64,000 nt of DNA, from positions 186,001 to 250,000 of the forward strand of contig NJFT01000021.1 in assembly GCA_002221725.1 (NCBI GenBank). Direction: 5' to 3'. Every line of letters begins with the position of its first letter. Position 1 is the first letter of the stretch. Shown piece by piece: positions 12,391-26,240 of this stretch. The position numbers and the translations under genes are program-made. The notes under the pieces were generated by a model that saw nothing but the letters and a program-made list of their open reading frames with translations, searched no databases and had not been told where the DNA came from. This DNA is from Scedosporium boydii (Eukaryota > Ascomycota > Sordariomycetes > Microascales > Microascaceae).

Positions 12391-15300
12391 CCTCAAGGAA
12401 GCAGAACCAGAAGCAGGGTAAGAAGCAGGGTACAGGCAGAGGTAGGTCAGAAATATAGGGCATAAAAAAAGATCCCGAAAACTGCTGTGCAACATAGTGT
12501 AAAAGAACGCTGCTGTTCGCGGTGTTGCGGCAGGAAGTCACGCGAGCTGCGGATGCCTGCTTCTGCTTCTGCTGTTTAAAGTTCTTTTGCTCTTTGTTTT
12601 GAGGGAAAAATGTACGCCTGGTTCGATGCGACTCTCGCGCATCGCTGTTTTCTCAGACTTGACTGGTCTCCGGGCCATCCTGCACGTCCGATACAGGAGA
12701 TTGCGGATGAGGCAGGCATGGAAGGGTCAATCGCAAGGCTAAGCTGATAACCCTCGAGTGTTTCATTAGCCCGGGGCAGCCCAATCGATCCGCCATCGAA
12801 AAAGCCGTTCGCGAATCGGCCTGGCCCTTGCTTTCCTATCGCCGTGGGAATCGCCGCATCGTGTCGTGCCATAAAAGGAGCTTCTGTTCCTGAGCATTAT
12901 CGTGGATCCTCTCTCCACACTTCCCACACTTTCCCACTCCTTCCGAGGGAACGATTTCCGCGACGTCCTCATTGGCCCAAACATGCCGCTGGGTGGCATT
13001 GGAGACGATGTTATTGGATGAAGGTTGGCAAGCGCGGGTTTTGGTTTGGTGAACTTTCCACACTTGGCCCTTGTCCCTTGGCCCTTGGGGGAGGCGCCCC
13101 ATTTCCACTGCGCCCATCGGAAATTGATCAATGAGGGAGGCCTTGAAAATCAATGTTCCGTCCTCATCCTTCAGACCCTGGCGTCCTTTTTCCAACAGCC
13201 AATCCATACAATCCATGTACCCCAACCCCTCCCCCACATGATGCTAGCATGTAAATGGATGCCTCCGGCTCCATCGAGATCAGCAAGATTGATCCCTGCC
13301 AATCCCACATTCTCATTGCCCCCTGCCTGCTAGGTCTGCTCGTCCTTCAATGGTGCACTTCCAGACACCCTGAGTTGTCCTCTGGGCCGCCTACACTGTG
13401 TGGAGGATGGAATCCACCCAAAGTCAACTCGAATTGAATGTTCGAAGCTTTGAGCCGAAAGCAACCTGGCTCCAGTCTCCAATTTCGAACAATGAAGCAA
13501 TCTTCTATCGTGTGGGCCCCCCCACCGAAGTGCATGAGAAGGACCCGACCAAGTCGTCTTCCAATGTTGTCCACTATTTCCTAGGCGGCATCCATCGCGA
13601 TGGAGGATTCAATGCGTTTCTTTCGGGGGTTTTGGGTGGCGATGTGCTCCTCGTAGAGTCCAAAGTACTCCGCACTTTGTACTCGCACTATTATCTTTTT
13701 CTATCCGCGGGTTCGTTTAAAAACTTGATCTGTGCGCCCTCGCCTGGTCCGGGCGATGCTGCTAATTTCGTCTCTGATGGACAGGGCATGGTCAAACACT
13801 CGAAAAATGGAGATTTCGCCAGGGCCTTTTTCCAGATGCCGGTGGAGCTATGATGTCACCTCCAGAGGGTCCAAACTTACGGTGAGGCTCTCAATTGGAG
13901 TTGTGTGCCTGGAGTTGTCTGGCGCCTGTGTGTTGTTCAATACCGAGGCAGTTCCGGAATCTCCAATTGATCGCTTTCTGCCCAAAGAGCAGAGGCGCAA
14001 GCCAGTCCTCTTCTGAAACGTGTTGGGATTTGGAAACAAACAATGCAATTCTGGTGGGCGGGTTCTCGGTCCAACGGCTGCGAAAAAGCCCAGCCAAGAC
14101 TTTCCTGTCAATTGGGTGCCTGCGCTGGGAGTGAGGCAGATTGCGCTGCCTGGGACCGGGACTGGCCTTATCGCGTTGCGATCAATGCTTCAGCTCCTTC
14201 GTTCGCATGCTCGTCCCCTCGGAGTCGCGCTAATAACGCAGGGAAACAATATATTGTTGCGGCAACTCCGCTCTCTGCTTCACTAATTTATGCCCATCAT
14301 CAGCCCATCGGCAATTAGCCATTGATAGCTCGGCGAAAAAGTTGAAATAAAACAAGAAATAGGGAAAAACAAGAGGGTCGCGGAAGAACGCCACATCGAA
14401 CCAGAACGTCAGGAACCACTTTTGGGATACAACGGAAGCGACGGATAGGGGACTGCAGCTGAGGACTGGTCGAGGTCACGAGAGACGGATGAGCGTCGAG
14501 ACGCCGCGCACTTGGCTGCGTCAAATTAACACATCGCATACTGCATACTTCGTACTGATGAAGGACAGCCAGTTGGCTCGAACCCGCAGGGCACCGGACG
14601 AAACCCGCAAGAATATGCTACTGCAATGCAGGAATCCCTACTGAGGGACTCCGTCCTCCAATTGCAGGCTGCAGCTTTAGCGAGCCAGTAGGCTCATGGT
14701 GTGTGGTGCTGTTCAAGGAAATGATCAATATTTGATGGAGCCAATTTTGGGGGGAAAGCGTGGGGGGATTTGGCCTCTGCGTTCTGCCTTCTGCATGACC
14801 CTTGACCTTTCCCACACAGCACACACACACCTGGCGTATCGTGGCTGACGGGAGGATAAGTCACAAGCCTCGATCCTTTTGGACCAGGCCACCCTCCCGG
14901 TATCCAGACCCGGGAAAGCGCGCGAAGATGGACGTGGGAAGAATGCGCTTGGGTCGAGAGAGGTTCCGAATAATCATCATTTGTCTGGCATCGTACGAAT
15001 CATGTTTTATGCCGCGCAAAGGAAACCCAACAGGGAATCCTGTTCCTCATCTTCCTGCACCAGCGCAGACAATGCAGGCCCAGGCCCAACCAAGATTTAC
15101 CTATGGTCCGGAAAGGACACCAGTCGCGTCGTGCATAACCAACCTGTCACCACCCATCCAGTGCATCGAATCCAAAGACCCCGTCTTGACTAAGAGGAAC
15201 GAGAAGAGAACAAACTATTGGCTTGGTAATTTGTCTCTCTTTCCTTGGGGGGGTACCTGGCATAGAACCTTCGCCGAAGCTGTATTCGATGTGCGCCAAG

Positions 15301-18300
15301 CTCGTCATCCGTCATTGCTTGTTAGGATAAGCCGTGGATTCCAGTCCAGATTACCCGCTCGTCGCTCGTCATAGGATAACACCGGCATGCTTCTTGCGAG
15401 AGGGGGCTGTCTGGTTGGTTGTTGACCTGGGCAGGGCTTGGCTTGATCGAGGTGTGGGGTAACATCAAGAGTCCCTGATTTCTACTCGTCGAGGCGCCAA
15501 GCATGTACCGAGGGAGACCCGAAGGATTAATTGATGACGCCCGTAGAGAGATGTATGTCCCCGGCGATCTGAACGCAACGTTAGCTGCAAAGTTGATCTC
15601 TTCAGACGCTGAAATCATCCGAGTTCTATCGAAGCCAGGTGTTGGTTTGCTTCGGATTTGCCTCCCTGATACTGCTTTTGTGATAGTCGTGGGCCGGAGG
15701 GGAGGGGGAGGGGCATATCGAGGAAACGCCAAATTTGAGGGTGTGGTCAGCTTCTCTCGAGCCCCGCGCTGTCTGGTCACGAATCCAACTCGCGCGAGGG
15801 AACGACATCAGGCGAGGTCATCATGGAGGGGGAGTGAGGATGGAGGATGGAGGATGAGTTAGCTCCTTCCCAGGCCATTAGGTAGTTTTCCTCCCGAGAC
15901 TAGATCTTATTTTTATCCCATTTTACCCTCAACCGGCATAGCTTCTCGTCCATCTCCACCGAGCGACAGAAGGGAGCTGGCGAGTTTGTCGGATTGATGG
16001 TCGTGTCTCCAGAGATCACCTGGATTGGCGATTGCGATTGCGACTGCCATACTTCGTAACTCTGATTTCAGCTCGACCAAGTATTGATCTAATCGAAAAG
16101 AGGACCCTCAGGGTTTGACTTGATTCGAATTCCGGTTTATCCGTGTTCCCCACCACCTTGGCTCTGGGAGCGTTTCGTCTGGTCAGATAGCTGAGCAGTT
16201 TAAAGACCCGCAAGGCAGTATCTTCAAACCTGTGTAGACGGCCAGTCATGTCGGGCAAGATAGACCCGACCCCGATCTCCCCGCCCTTCACGTTGCCAAA
16301 CGCGAGGTTATCATCAATTGCTGCATTGATTCATCGTCACTCGCGTCTCGCTTCTCTATTAGAAAGAGAAAGAACATGGTAGACCTTCCACTGGGAATTG
16401 AAGACAGCATTCTGCCTCTATGCGAGGGAAAAGAAAAATAGAAGCCTGGGCGTTGTGACCAAGCTTTCTGGGCGTGCATGGGTTTCTGGGGGCCAGGTTG
16501 CAGATGCCAAGCGTGAAGGACCGCATGGCGCACATTTTTACAGCTCATCCCTCACTTCTGGGACTCCTGTTGGTCTTGGCTCCCAACCACAACATCACGT
16601 CATGTATTTTGTGTGTCTGGCTGTGAGTCCCGGAGGAGGGCGAAGCGCATACGCCTCGAGAAGAAGGAATGGGTGATACCTGAGCCGGAGAAGATTCGTG
16701 GAAGAAACTTGATGCCGTCGTCATCGGGCTGCGCCTCCAGTGTTAAATCAGCCAGCAAGTCAGAAATCAGAAGTCAGAAGCAGGGTCCCTTGCCAAGGAC
16801 AATCGAGACCCGATCTGAGATTCCTTGGGAGCTTCGGGAAGGCTTCCATCGAATGAGCCCCCGCCGAAGTTTCTTTTTGGGCTTCCTTGCTGATCCGTAC
16901 GAAGTAGTCTAATACACGGATGACGAATCTCAGAATGGGTACCCGGCGATTGCGACCGGAACATGGCCTGAGGAAACGAAAAAGAAGAAGCGGGGGCCGT
17001 TGAGGCTTGGAAATGTCACTAACAGCTGCGTAACAAGTCTTGGCTAAAAAGCAACTTCAGGAAGGAGGCCCCATTGCCAAGCCGTTCATCTGATGAAGTT
17101 TGTGCTTGGTTTGCGTCTCTCGTGCAACGTCGTTACTGAAAAGAAGTCTTCCTGTGACGATATACTAGATTAGGAAGCGGTTGACGACCTCGTCTCCGGT
17201 TGCAGACAGGCGATGTTGGCCTGGCTAGTGCTGGTACACTGTGCAATACAAGTAAATGTAAATTCGGTGTCTTCCACAAATAGCCTGCCTTTCAGCCTGC
17301 ATTTGAGATTTCACACCGAGGTACACAGCACTTGAGGTATAGAACGGTGAGATTTGAAGCCAAACTGGCAGCTCAACAATTTCGACATTTGACGAGATCC
17401 ATATCTCAGTGAAGAGGCTGACAATCTATTATGACTATCTAATTGCGATATTTCGTGATCTTCCATTTTGATAGAGCGACATGAGTTGCTGGGGTATTCA
17501 AGTCTTGGCACACCGTTTCTGACCGAGTTCGTTCGGGCGTGCAAATCTGTAGTACGGCCGGCCGACCGGCCTTGGTGTCCCTGAACAGGACAGGGCTTGG
17601 CGGACATTTTGGGGAAAAGACGACAGCGGTCGTATTACACGATATCACGGAGCTGCGGTGGTATTCAACCCGCCAAGACGGAGAGCCTCCGAAAGACAGG
17701 GTATGACAGCATTTTGTGAGTACCACGGTGGCTGCTCGTCTCGTGCGTCGATGCGCTCGTAATTTTTTTTGGATCGTTGATGGGCGTCTTTGCCCTGGTT
17801 AGTGCCTGCTGGGCCTGGCCTGAGCCGATCTTCCCATCTCTCTCCGGACCTGGTTCTGGCTCTTGTAGCCCGCGGAAATCAGGGTTTCGCCTCCCCTCTG
17901 AGTAAGGAGATGCGACAGGGGCTTCAGGTGCACTGTCCGGTGTCCCTCCCTGTTTGTACATTACATGTCGACGCCAGGCTGGTTTAACGACGACGAGATG
18001 AGCTTGGAGGAGTTAGCTACATTGATGGCAAGTATTACCGAGTGCTTCGTAATGTGTAATCGAGTGGTGGTCTGTTTTGACACGCTGCTGACTCTTTTAA
18101 GGACTTGGAGAAAAAGTTTAAATTTCAAGTTTTATCAAACACAGCGTTCGGCATTTACTAAAAGTAGGAAAAGAGACGACCGGGACCTGGGCGATCCCTC
18201 TCCTAAGCTGACGGCACCAGCCAGGCTATACTCCTCCTGGTTGTGGCGGCAGCCTCCAAGGGGGGAGCATCAGAAAACAGAAGGGGTGTTGACCGAGCTC

Positions 18301-21300
18301 AAGCCACTTTGGTCAGGAAAAGACAGAAAGCAAGAATATGCTTCTTGTATGTCTCCCCGGCCCGGTGTTTTCACACCGCAGAGGGAAAAGCTGGAAGGCA
18401 TTGATACAAGTCCAGTATTCCCTGTCGCCTGACGCGGGGACTAGCTCTTCCTGCGCTTCAAAAGGGGTGGTGCCCGGCCTTGCCGTTTTTACCGATCAAA
18501 TCCAATCAGTTGATGCCAGTTCACCTCCAGCGCAAGGCTCCTCCTCACTTCCGCTATCCAAGCGGCGCGGAAAAAGACGTCAATGGTGGAGTGGGGGGTA
18601 AGAGCTTGAAAAAGGCGCTTCCCATATCGGGGAAGGGAAATACACACATCTTTTTTGTTGGGGAAAGTTTACTCTTTGATGCTCTCTCTTTTCTTTCTTC
18701 TTTCGTTTTGTCAAGGATATGACTTCGTGCTTGATTGCTTTGATGGTGGTCCACCCCGCTGAATTAAAGATAAAGTCTGCCTGACTTATCGACCGAAGGA
18801 CCGATAGTGTCCACCGTCAGTCGCCACCATGGGCTTGTTTGTGGAGGAGGAACCTGGGGACGAGAGTGCGACTACGAAGCACAAAGTACAGACGAAGACA
18901 CTCTCCATCATCCTATTGGCATACGAAGTACTCGTTGATATTTTGGTCTCTGACATCTAGATGGATTTCCACCACTTCATACTTTGTTGATGTTGATGTT
19001 CATTTCTTCGGGGCTGTACCTTCCTTGTCGGGAAAGGTAGGCTCAAGAGAGCAATTTGATGTCTTGTTGAATAATACAAGACATGCATTGCTTCGCACTT
19101 GGAGGCGATCCTTGGTCAATGTATGATGACAGCCAGACGGCCGGGCTGGAGTGTTCGAGGTACATGGTATCGTGGATGGTACAATCGGGATACACTAGAT
19201 TCATTGAGGTCTAGTCTATTTGCTTAGATTAGCAAGTCGACATTGAAAGCCTGCCGCGAACCCGTGACGGATGGTGCGAGCCTGCCTGCGAGGACAGACA
19301 CAGAGACGGAGATGTTGAAAAATCGCTCAGGCTAAGCACTTCACACTGTATCGCCATCGCTGGCAACAAGTATCCGAAATTAGAGGTGAGACCTGGAAAA
19401 CAGGACGAAACAAGAAACCCATCAAATGCGAATTGTGGGTGTGTTGTCAGGTGTCCTGAGTATGCGTACTCCGTATGTCCCCAATTCACCTTTGTTGAAT
19501 CGAATACGACATTCGGACATTCGTCCTTCTCGAGGAGGAAGGCAGGCACAAGGTCAGTACCTGGTCCAACTACGCTCCTCCCAGGTAAACTCGATGTTTC
19601 CCCAGGTTTCTTACTCAAGTGCCGGCATGAACAGAGCCACCTCCTCAGATAGTTGCCAAGCCCCATGAATAAACATCATGTTTTGAGCCTGTTGCACCTC
19701 GCCATCCCGGCCATATCCTGTCGTGCACACCTTGCCTCGTCTCGTGCTTTCTTGCGGTGTGTTGTGTGACTGCGGGTTGCATATTTCCAAAGGAGGGTTG
19801 ACAACACCCGACCATCCACGTGCATCCTAGAATAGATTTTACGTCCGCTGATATCATCGCCGAAGGCCATAGATGTGTGTGTTCTAGGAATCATTGATGC
19901 ATCCTCGCTAACGTAGCCGGGAGACGGGTAAAAGAGAGAGGAGGGCGCCTATATATTGTACGCAGTAGGGAAGCAATATAGGCCGCCCCGTCGATCACGC
20001 AGACGCAAGAGTCTAGATAAAGTTGAACCGAGAGCCAAGACTCTGGAATGTATGCGGAGATCAATTTACAGTCAATCATTGTGCTACAATAAGAAGCAAG
20101 GGGCCTTATCTGTTTCTCTTTTCTCTTTTCCCGTCCGATATCTTTGGAGTAATGGTGAATGTACTGCTTGGTGAGGAATTAAAACTCGACAGGGCTTTGG
20201 CAAAATCGCCGTCTCGTTTCTCGCGTGGCATTCTTTCGTACGTCACAATACTTCGTAAGAGAGAAACAGTTCGCTTTGCCTTGTGTTGTCAAATCCTCAT
20301 TGATCTGCCTCTTGTTCCCAGCCAGTAGGAAGTCGAGGCTTTCTCTTTATTTGCAGGCTCCCAACGCATTCCATGTTTAGAACGAAACCCCTGTCTTCAC
20401 CTTTAGTCCCTCCCCCCACTCGCCCTGCCAGCCAGTGGCGAGCGCCTAAATGCACATCGGAGATGTCTCAAGCCCGAGCAGCCTTTGCCCTAATCAGAAT
20501 GACAATGGCAGATTGATGTTTCCGGCGGCATTCGGTCTCAACTCCGGATCGTCGCCAGACGACTGTCAAGGTCAAAAGATCGCCCGGAGAGAAAGCTGTT
20601 GGCGTGCTCTACGCCCCCGAGATTAGTATTCTTGGCGACGCTAGTTCCTTTCACCAGCAAACTCAATTACGGTCTGAAATCTGGATTGACATGACATCGG
20701 TCCTGTTTCGACAGAGCGAGACGTTGAGGTATCATCAATTGTGTCAGTCTTTTTGTGGTGTCGCATTGATACGTACTTGTACTGCCGTACTTTGTAGGCC
20801 TGTACTCGAGTAATACTTCGTCGTAATGCTCGTGAAGGTGTCGGCGATAGCATTAAAGTGCGACTCGGGGTTCTACACTACAAATGTATACAAGTTCAAT
20901 GTTGCTTCATAAAACCCAATTGATCAGAGTACTGATCCCACCAACCCTACCGCCCCCACCGCCATAATCCAACTTCATCTTGACGCAGGGCAATATCGGA
21001 AAGCCACTGGTCTGACCTTTTATCGAGGATGGAAGAATAAGCGGCAATCATGATCAATTCGAAGGAACAAGCCGATGACAGCCTCTCTCACACTCCAAAG
21101 CACTGAGAGAAATCCGCTTCCTGCATCAATCGGTTGATCAATTGGCTTTAGTCTCCTTTCATTGTTTGTGCACCACGCTTAGCTCCAACTCCTGACTGAG
21201 GAAGGTCTCCTGTGTATCCCTCGCACTAGCCTCAAGTTGCTGTCCTGCGCTGCAACTCCGCCTTCGGTGCTGCAACAGGAAATGCACTGTGCGAAATCGT

Positions 21301-21500
21301 GAGAAGCATTGATGCCGGTCCCCCTGCTTTTGGGGGTCCTTGGAGACTTGGAGACCATCCACTTGTCCCTGGGGGGCGTCTGTGAAAGTACGCAAGTACG
21401 AAGAGGAAGGAGTGCGTAATTTTGGAAATTTGATCAAATCAATGTTCTGCTTTGCCTAGTAAGGAAGCACTAATCGTGCATGGGCTGGATGGCCCTCAAA

Positions 21501-23340
21501 CTACATAGACTGAATGCCCTCCACCTGCTCCAAACCCTTCCTTTCCCCCCCAATCTCTCGATTTCCCCCATGTGATATATTTCTCTTGTTCTTCCTTTTT
21601 TGAGTTTCCCTTACGAAAGTATCATCCATCTCCCAAGGACGTCTTAAACGTTCTATGGTAGATAGTGTTGATTAAAGATCAATTGGATACGATTCAACAC
21701 GCGAGATATCAACGACTTCGAGACCTTGTTCAACGGTGCGACTTCGCCGGCCCCGCGTTCTTGTGCCCTGGCAGTTTTTGAGTCGACCATTTCTGCACCC
21801 CGCCTTCAAGCCCCAATTGGCCTCAAAAAACGATACACTACGATACAAGCCAGGGTTTCGATGTCAACGAAGATCGGTTCCTCGCTCTCCGAGTACTCGA
21901 AACGAATGCATATCCTGTGATCGAATTTTGGCAAATTCAACAATCGCACTCTCTTCGACATTGTCCTCTATTTTCTCTCTCTTTTATATTCCTCCGGTTC
22001 TATTTCGAGGCTGCGAAGGCCAAGCCAACCCTCCCTTAACCCGTCCTCCAGTCCCGGGCGTGCGTGCATTGTACCGAGGTGTATTAGTGCACACTCGAGC
22101 CAGCTGAACCGCCCATTGGAGCCCGCACCTCTTTTGAGAGAGAAGTTTATTGTTCGAACACACCCTGAACTTCTAACGAAGCGGCATCTTTAAGAGACCA
22201 CGATTCCTTCACGTTTCTCGCACGAGTTCTTTTCGTTCCAACTTTTGACGACGCCGAGAGATTCTCATGGCCAGGCCCCATTGTCCTGGCCCACTACACT
22301 AATTCGCCCCACTATTTCACCAGTGCGGCGTTGCCTCTCTCGAACCCGCGTCAAACCCGAAGTACTTCCGACATTCCGGTCAAGAACACTCAACACGAAG
22401 TACTTTAGCTTCTTCTTGAGCTGTTTGAGTTTTTGTTGGAATTTCTAGATTCGACTCGAAATTCGACTCGAATAGCTTCACGTTCGTTGTCCCTTGCCCG
22501 CTCTCTTCGCTCGTGGTTCCGCGTCCCCTCCGGTGGTGTCTCCTGCTCGCTCCGTGGTTGCCCGGATGCAACGCAGACGTATTACTCCTGGTCCCAATCA
22601 GGCCCAGAAACGACTCGAGATACCCTCGTTTGGGAAGGACTACCGCCAAGCTACACTCGTACGGGTTTCGGACATCACTGACATCACAGTACCCTCCAGG
22701 TTCCCTCCTGACAGATCTTAGGTGCCCTCAGTGGGGTGTGCCGAGCCCCCCAAATCCGTCACTCGTGTGTGTCTGGAGAATATATAGTGGATCCTAGTAC
22801 CCTAGTACAGCGCTGGTACCAGCACCAGTACCAGGACCCCCACCATTTCATCACCACTACGAAGTACGAAGTATCGAATTAGTCGCTGGCTACACCAAAC
22901 TAGGCACCCCCTCCGCTGCCCTCCGCTGCAACCACTGCGACGCCGACTCGTGCTTGACTCGACACTCGCAACAGGCTCGGGCTCACTTATAAGTACCAAA
23001 CATTGAACCACTGTGGAAGCGCATCCGACTATCCGCTTTGTGGCGATCTGAGACGTGCCTTCCAACAATTCTGGAGCATAAGTGAAGCCTGCATCCTCTC
23101 GATTTAGAAAACGACTCGACCAATTGATCCCACTCCGAGTCCCTGGTCAACGTTCTTTGTCCAGCATCAATCGATATTCTTACCCTCTCTTTCCGTCAAA
23201 CTGGTTGACACGGCCAAAAGCGACCCTCCAATATAATAGCCTATATCACCCCTGTCGCCTGCGCGAAAATACCGATCCTGGGTTCAATCACATCAGTCGA
23301 CGCCATCCTGCGTCATCGATACCAAGACAATAGATAGACA
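21501..23340. other. upstream region and long leader of the Sat4/Hal4-like kinase gene
   Basis: The plus strand is C/T-rich with several short open frames and many CGACTCGA-type words, the composition seen in long fungal 5' leaders of regulatory kinases. A tandem TACGAAGTACGAAGTA element lies at 22858-22873, about 470 bases before the kinase ATG. No protein gene is supported. Short upstream reading frames may be present in the leader, but the transcription start cannot be placed from sequence. Confidence 0.4.
22858..22873 (-). repeat. tandem pair of the TACTTCGTA motif
   Basis: The minus strand reads TACTTCGTACTTCGTA: two overlapping exact copies of the dispersed 9-mer sharing their TA. It lies upstream of the kinase gene. 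Confidence 0.75.
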
Positions 23341-26240
23341 ATGGCGACGATTTCAACAAGTTCAATGGCAGCTCGAACAGAGCTTGCACCTAGTTCCCTT
23401 TTGGCTTCACCGGGTAAGTGATCCTGCTGTGCTTGAGTTTACGTGTTTGATGTCCTTTTTCTTTTCTTTGCTTTGTGCTTGCACCTGTCCTTGAATGGCA
23501 TTGTCTTGTTGTCACCTCTTACTCGTGGATTTACCTTCTTGCTCGTTTTGTCTCGTCTTGCAACAAGATGTATAAGAAGAACCGGAGGACTCGCAGCTTC
23601 CTATTGCTTGTGCCCGGCTCCGACCATTCAAGCAAGAACAAACCATTTTGTGGTTCGAGAAGCCTCTGCTCTTTCCTCACCTTTTTGTCCTGGTGGAGGG
23701 TGCGGCCCAGCCGGCGACTCCGTCACCACTTCCCAAACTAACACCGACTATCAATACGTACCTTTCTCGCGCCTTCCCTCTCTTTAACCTCTCCACAACT
23801 CTTAATCCATCTCCCGATTCATTCAATATTGCCTGTTCCTTGACCTAGTCAGTCACTTTTGATACATGCCACACCCAGAGATCTTCCCCCCCCACACCCA
23901 CACAATACATACACATACATTGAAACTACAGCCAAACCTGAAGTCACCCATCACCCACGCCCTGAAACCTTCTTCTGTTTACCCCCCAATTTTCCGCCTC
24001 CCGCAAAGCATTTGCAATCATTCCGGAATAACTTCCCTGGACTCTAGTTTTTTATCTCTTCAACGCGTCCCGCATTTCTTGAGCTTCCCTCGACGTCATT
24101 ACCTTCCTAACTCGTCTCCCAATCTTCAGATCTAGACAAAACCAGAGAGGCTGTACGGTATGAAGCGGAAAATCTAAATCTTTCGACTTCTCCACGCCCC
24201 TACCCTACAGATCTGGCCTGTGCCATCCTTGAGGAGACCGAGTCGGAAAGTGAGTCGCCAAACGAACCCGTCACTCCCATTAGCGGCAGGCAGTCCCGAG
24301 AATTTACAGCCGTCCGCACCCAAGACAACTCCGACACCGAGCCAAGCGCCGGCACCTCCGAGCTATCCACATCCAATTCCTCCGCGAGAATCGCTGCGAA
24401 ACGACCTCTCGTCATCGATACCGACATCAAGCCCAATTCACCCCCGCAGACCGCCGGAAAGCTCTCGAGCCATCCTTCAGCTCTTAGACTATCCGGTTCC
24501 GTAGAAGGAAGCCCTCTTCCTAGGCGCTCAACATTCTCCTCTACTACCAGCAGCATAAGGCGATCGTTTTCGTTTTTCCGGCGGACAGGCAAGGATTCCG
24601 AGCCCCAGAGCGTCGGGACGTCCGATACGAGCCTCAGCACACGCGCCGAGGCAGACCCCAGGCCAATCCCGCTGCAAAAGTCGCCGTCCACTGCTCGTTT
24701 CAATACTCCGCCTTCTCCAGGCTCACCTCCTCTCGAGATGGTCTTCTCTTCGCGTGACCATGCCGCGAACGGCAGCGCCCGGAACGGAAGCGCCTCCACG
24801 ACAGATGATTTGAAGAAAAAGAACCGCGCGTCGACCGGTCTTGGCATTAGGGGACGAGCTGTTAACTTTGTCAATGCGAACGTACCCGGTCGTGACAAGG
24901 ACAAAGACAAGGATAAGAAGCGGATGAAGCGAAGAGCTAATAGCTTTAGCGGCCGCAAGGATACACTGGCCTTGACACCCGCTGCTGTAAATCCCGAGTC
25001 GCCCTTCGTCCCCGCTGAGAGGCTTCCCTGGCCTTATCCCCCCGATCAGGGCACCGGCGCTAAGGCGCGCCGCATGAGTTTGAGCCTCCCCGATGATTTT
25101 ACTGTCGACGTTGCCGAACTACTTTCCGAGTTCGAGTACCAGCGGAAATTCCTCGGTCGTCACGGAAAGCATCTCGGCAAGGGCGCCACGTGCAAGGTTA
25201 CACTGATGACGCGGAAGGGATCACCCGGCGAGCTTTACGCCGTCAAGGAATTCCGTGGCAAGTCGGGCCGCGAGTCCCCCGAAGAATACGAGAAGAAGAT
25301 CAAGTCCGAGTACAGTATCGCGAAGAGCCTGCACCACCCGAATATCGTCGAGACGATTCGCCTCTGCACCGATCGCGGCCGATGGAACCACGTCATGGAA
25401 TACTGCGCTGAGGGTGATCTCTTCGGTCTCGTCGAGAAGGGCTACCTCAAGCAGGAGGCGCGCATGATGGACCGGAATTGTCTGTTCAAGCAGCTCGTCC
25501 AGGGAGTCAACTACTTGCACTCCAACGGCATCGCTCACCGAGATATCAAGCTGGAGAATCTCCTCATCACCAAGGACAGCAAGCTCAAGATTACTGATTT
25601 TGGCGTGTCTGAGGTGTTTTCTGGAATCCACCCCGGTCTGCGCGAGGCCGGCGGCGTGTGTGGCAAGAACATGGGCGAGGTGCGTCTTTGTGCTCCCGGC
25701 ATTTGTGGCAGCGAGCCGTACATCGCGCCCGAAGTCCTCGCCAAGAGGGAGGCGTATGACCCTCGCGCTCTCGACGTCTGGAGCTCCGCAATCATCATGA
25801 TCAACCTCATCTTCGGCGGCAACCTCTGGGGCAAGGCATCCCCCAAGGATCCGAGCTACATGCCGCTCGTCAAGGGATGGGAGGACTGGGAGGGCAAGCA
25901 AAGGGAGGCCAACGCACTTCCGGACGACGCCGATTACCCTCATGTGCTGGCCTTTGACAGATTTGTCAAGCCTCCTGCGCTTCGACGTCTGCTTCTCCGA
26001 ATGCTGAACCCGAATCCCAACAAACGAATCAGCATGGCTGATGTCGTGGCCCATCGCTGGGTGAGGAACGTTGAATGTTGTCAGCTGGAGTCGTATGAAG
26101 ACCCTACACCAATTGACGTTTCGAAGAAGGATGCCCTCAAGACTGGCTCCCGCAAGATTTACATTCACAATCACTTGCCACCCCCACCCATCACAGGCGC
26201 GCCTTCAATTGGTGTCATGCCTGGAAAGCCTGGCTACTAA
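23341..26240 (+). CDS. SAT4: Ser/Thr protein kinase, Sat4/Hal4 (NPR/HAL5) family
   Basis: Predicted 727-residue kinase related to yeast Sat4/Hal4 and Hal5, which act in ion homeostasis by supporting plasma-membrane transporters. Exon 1 is 23341-23413 and exon 2 is 24130-26240; the phase-1 join restores Asp, and the frame stays open. Residues 25 to about 360 are low-complexity (Ser/Thr/Pro, basic Lys/Asp repeats). The kinase domain follows: glycine loop GKGATCKV near 374, catalytic Lys in YAVKEF near 397, HRDIKLEN with Asp near 496, DFG with Asp near 514, and an activation segment with CGSEPYIAPEV. The insert between DFG and APE, containing GGVCGKNMGEVRLC, and the GWEDW segment after subdomain IX resemble the HAL subfamily. 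The first intron (716 nt) is long for a fungus and could contain an unrecognised small exon or an alternative promoter. A yeast paralogue name (Hal5, Hrk1) is a possible alternative. Confidence 0.9.

Larger units (their letters stand above)
9558..21500. other. gene-poor region of about 12 kb
   Basis: I see no supportable gene. The longest open frames (154-190 codons, for example around 10489, 14802 and 17965) lack recognisable motifs, overlap other open frames, and several open with GTG, CTG or TTG. There are no transposase, reverse transcriptase or terminal-repeat signals, and base composition is mixed rather than AT-rich, so this is not obviously RIP-degraded repeat DNA. It contains an A-run at 12375-12390, TAAAAAAA repeats near 11996-12028, and five exact TACTTCGTA-type motifs (14546, 16050, 16898, 18922, 20249). 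Non-coding RNA genes cannot be excluded. Confidence 0.45.

Noticed and set aside
13407..13853. Open frame of about 149 codons on the plus strand
   Set aside because: The longer form begins with GTG; from the ATG it has no domain, no signal peptide, and overlaps other frames.
14802..15374. 190-codon frame on the plus strand
   Set aside because: Opens with TTG, and contains no recognisable motif; another frame overlaps it on the opposite strand.
24200..24958. 252-codon minus-strand frame in the kinase gene
   Set aside because: Antisense to the Ser/Pro-rich N-terminal region of the kinase, which reads continuously in the plus-strand frame.
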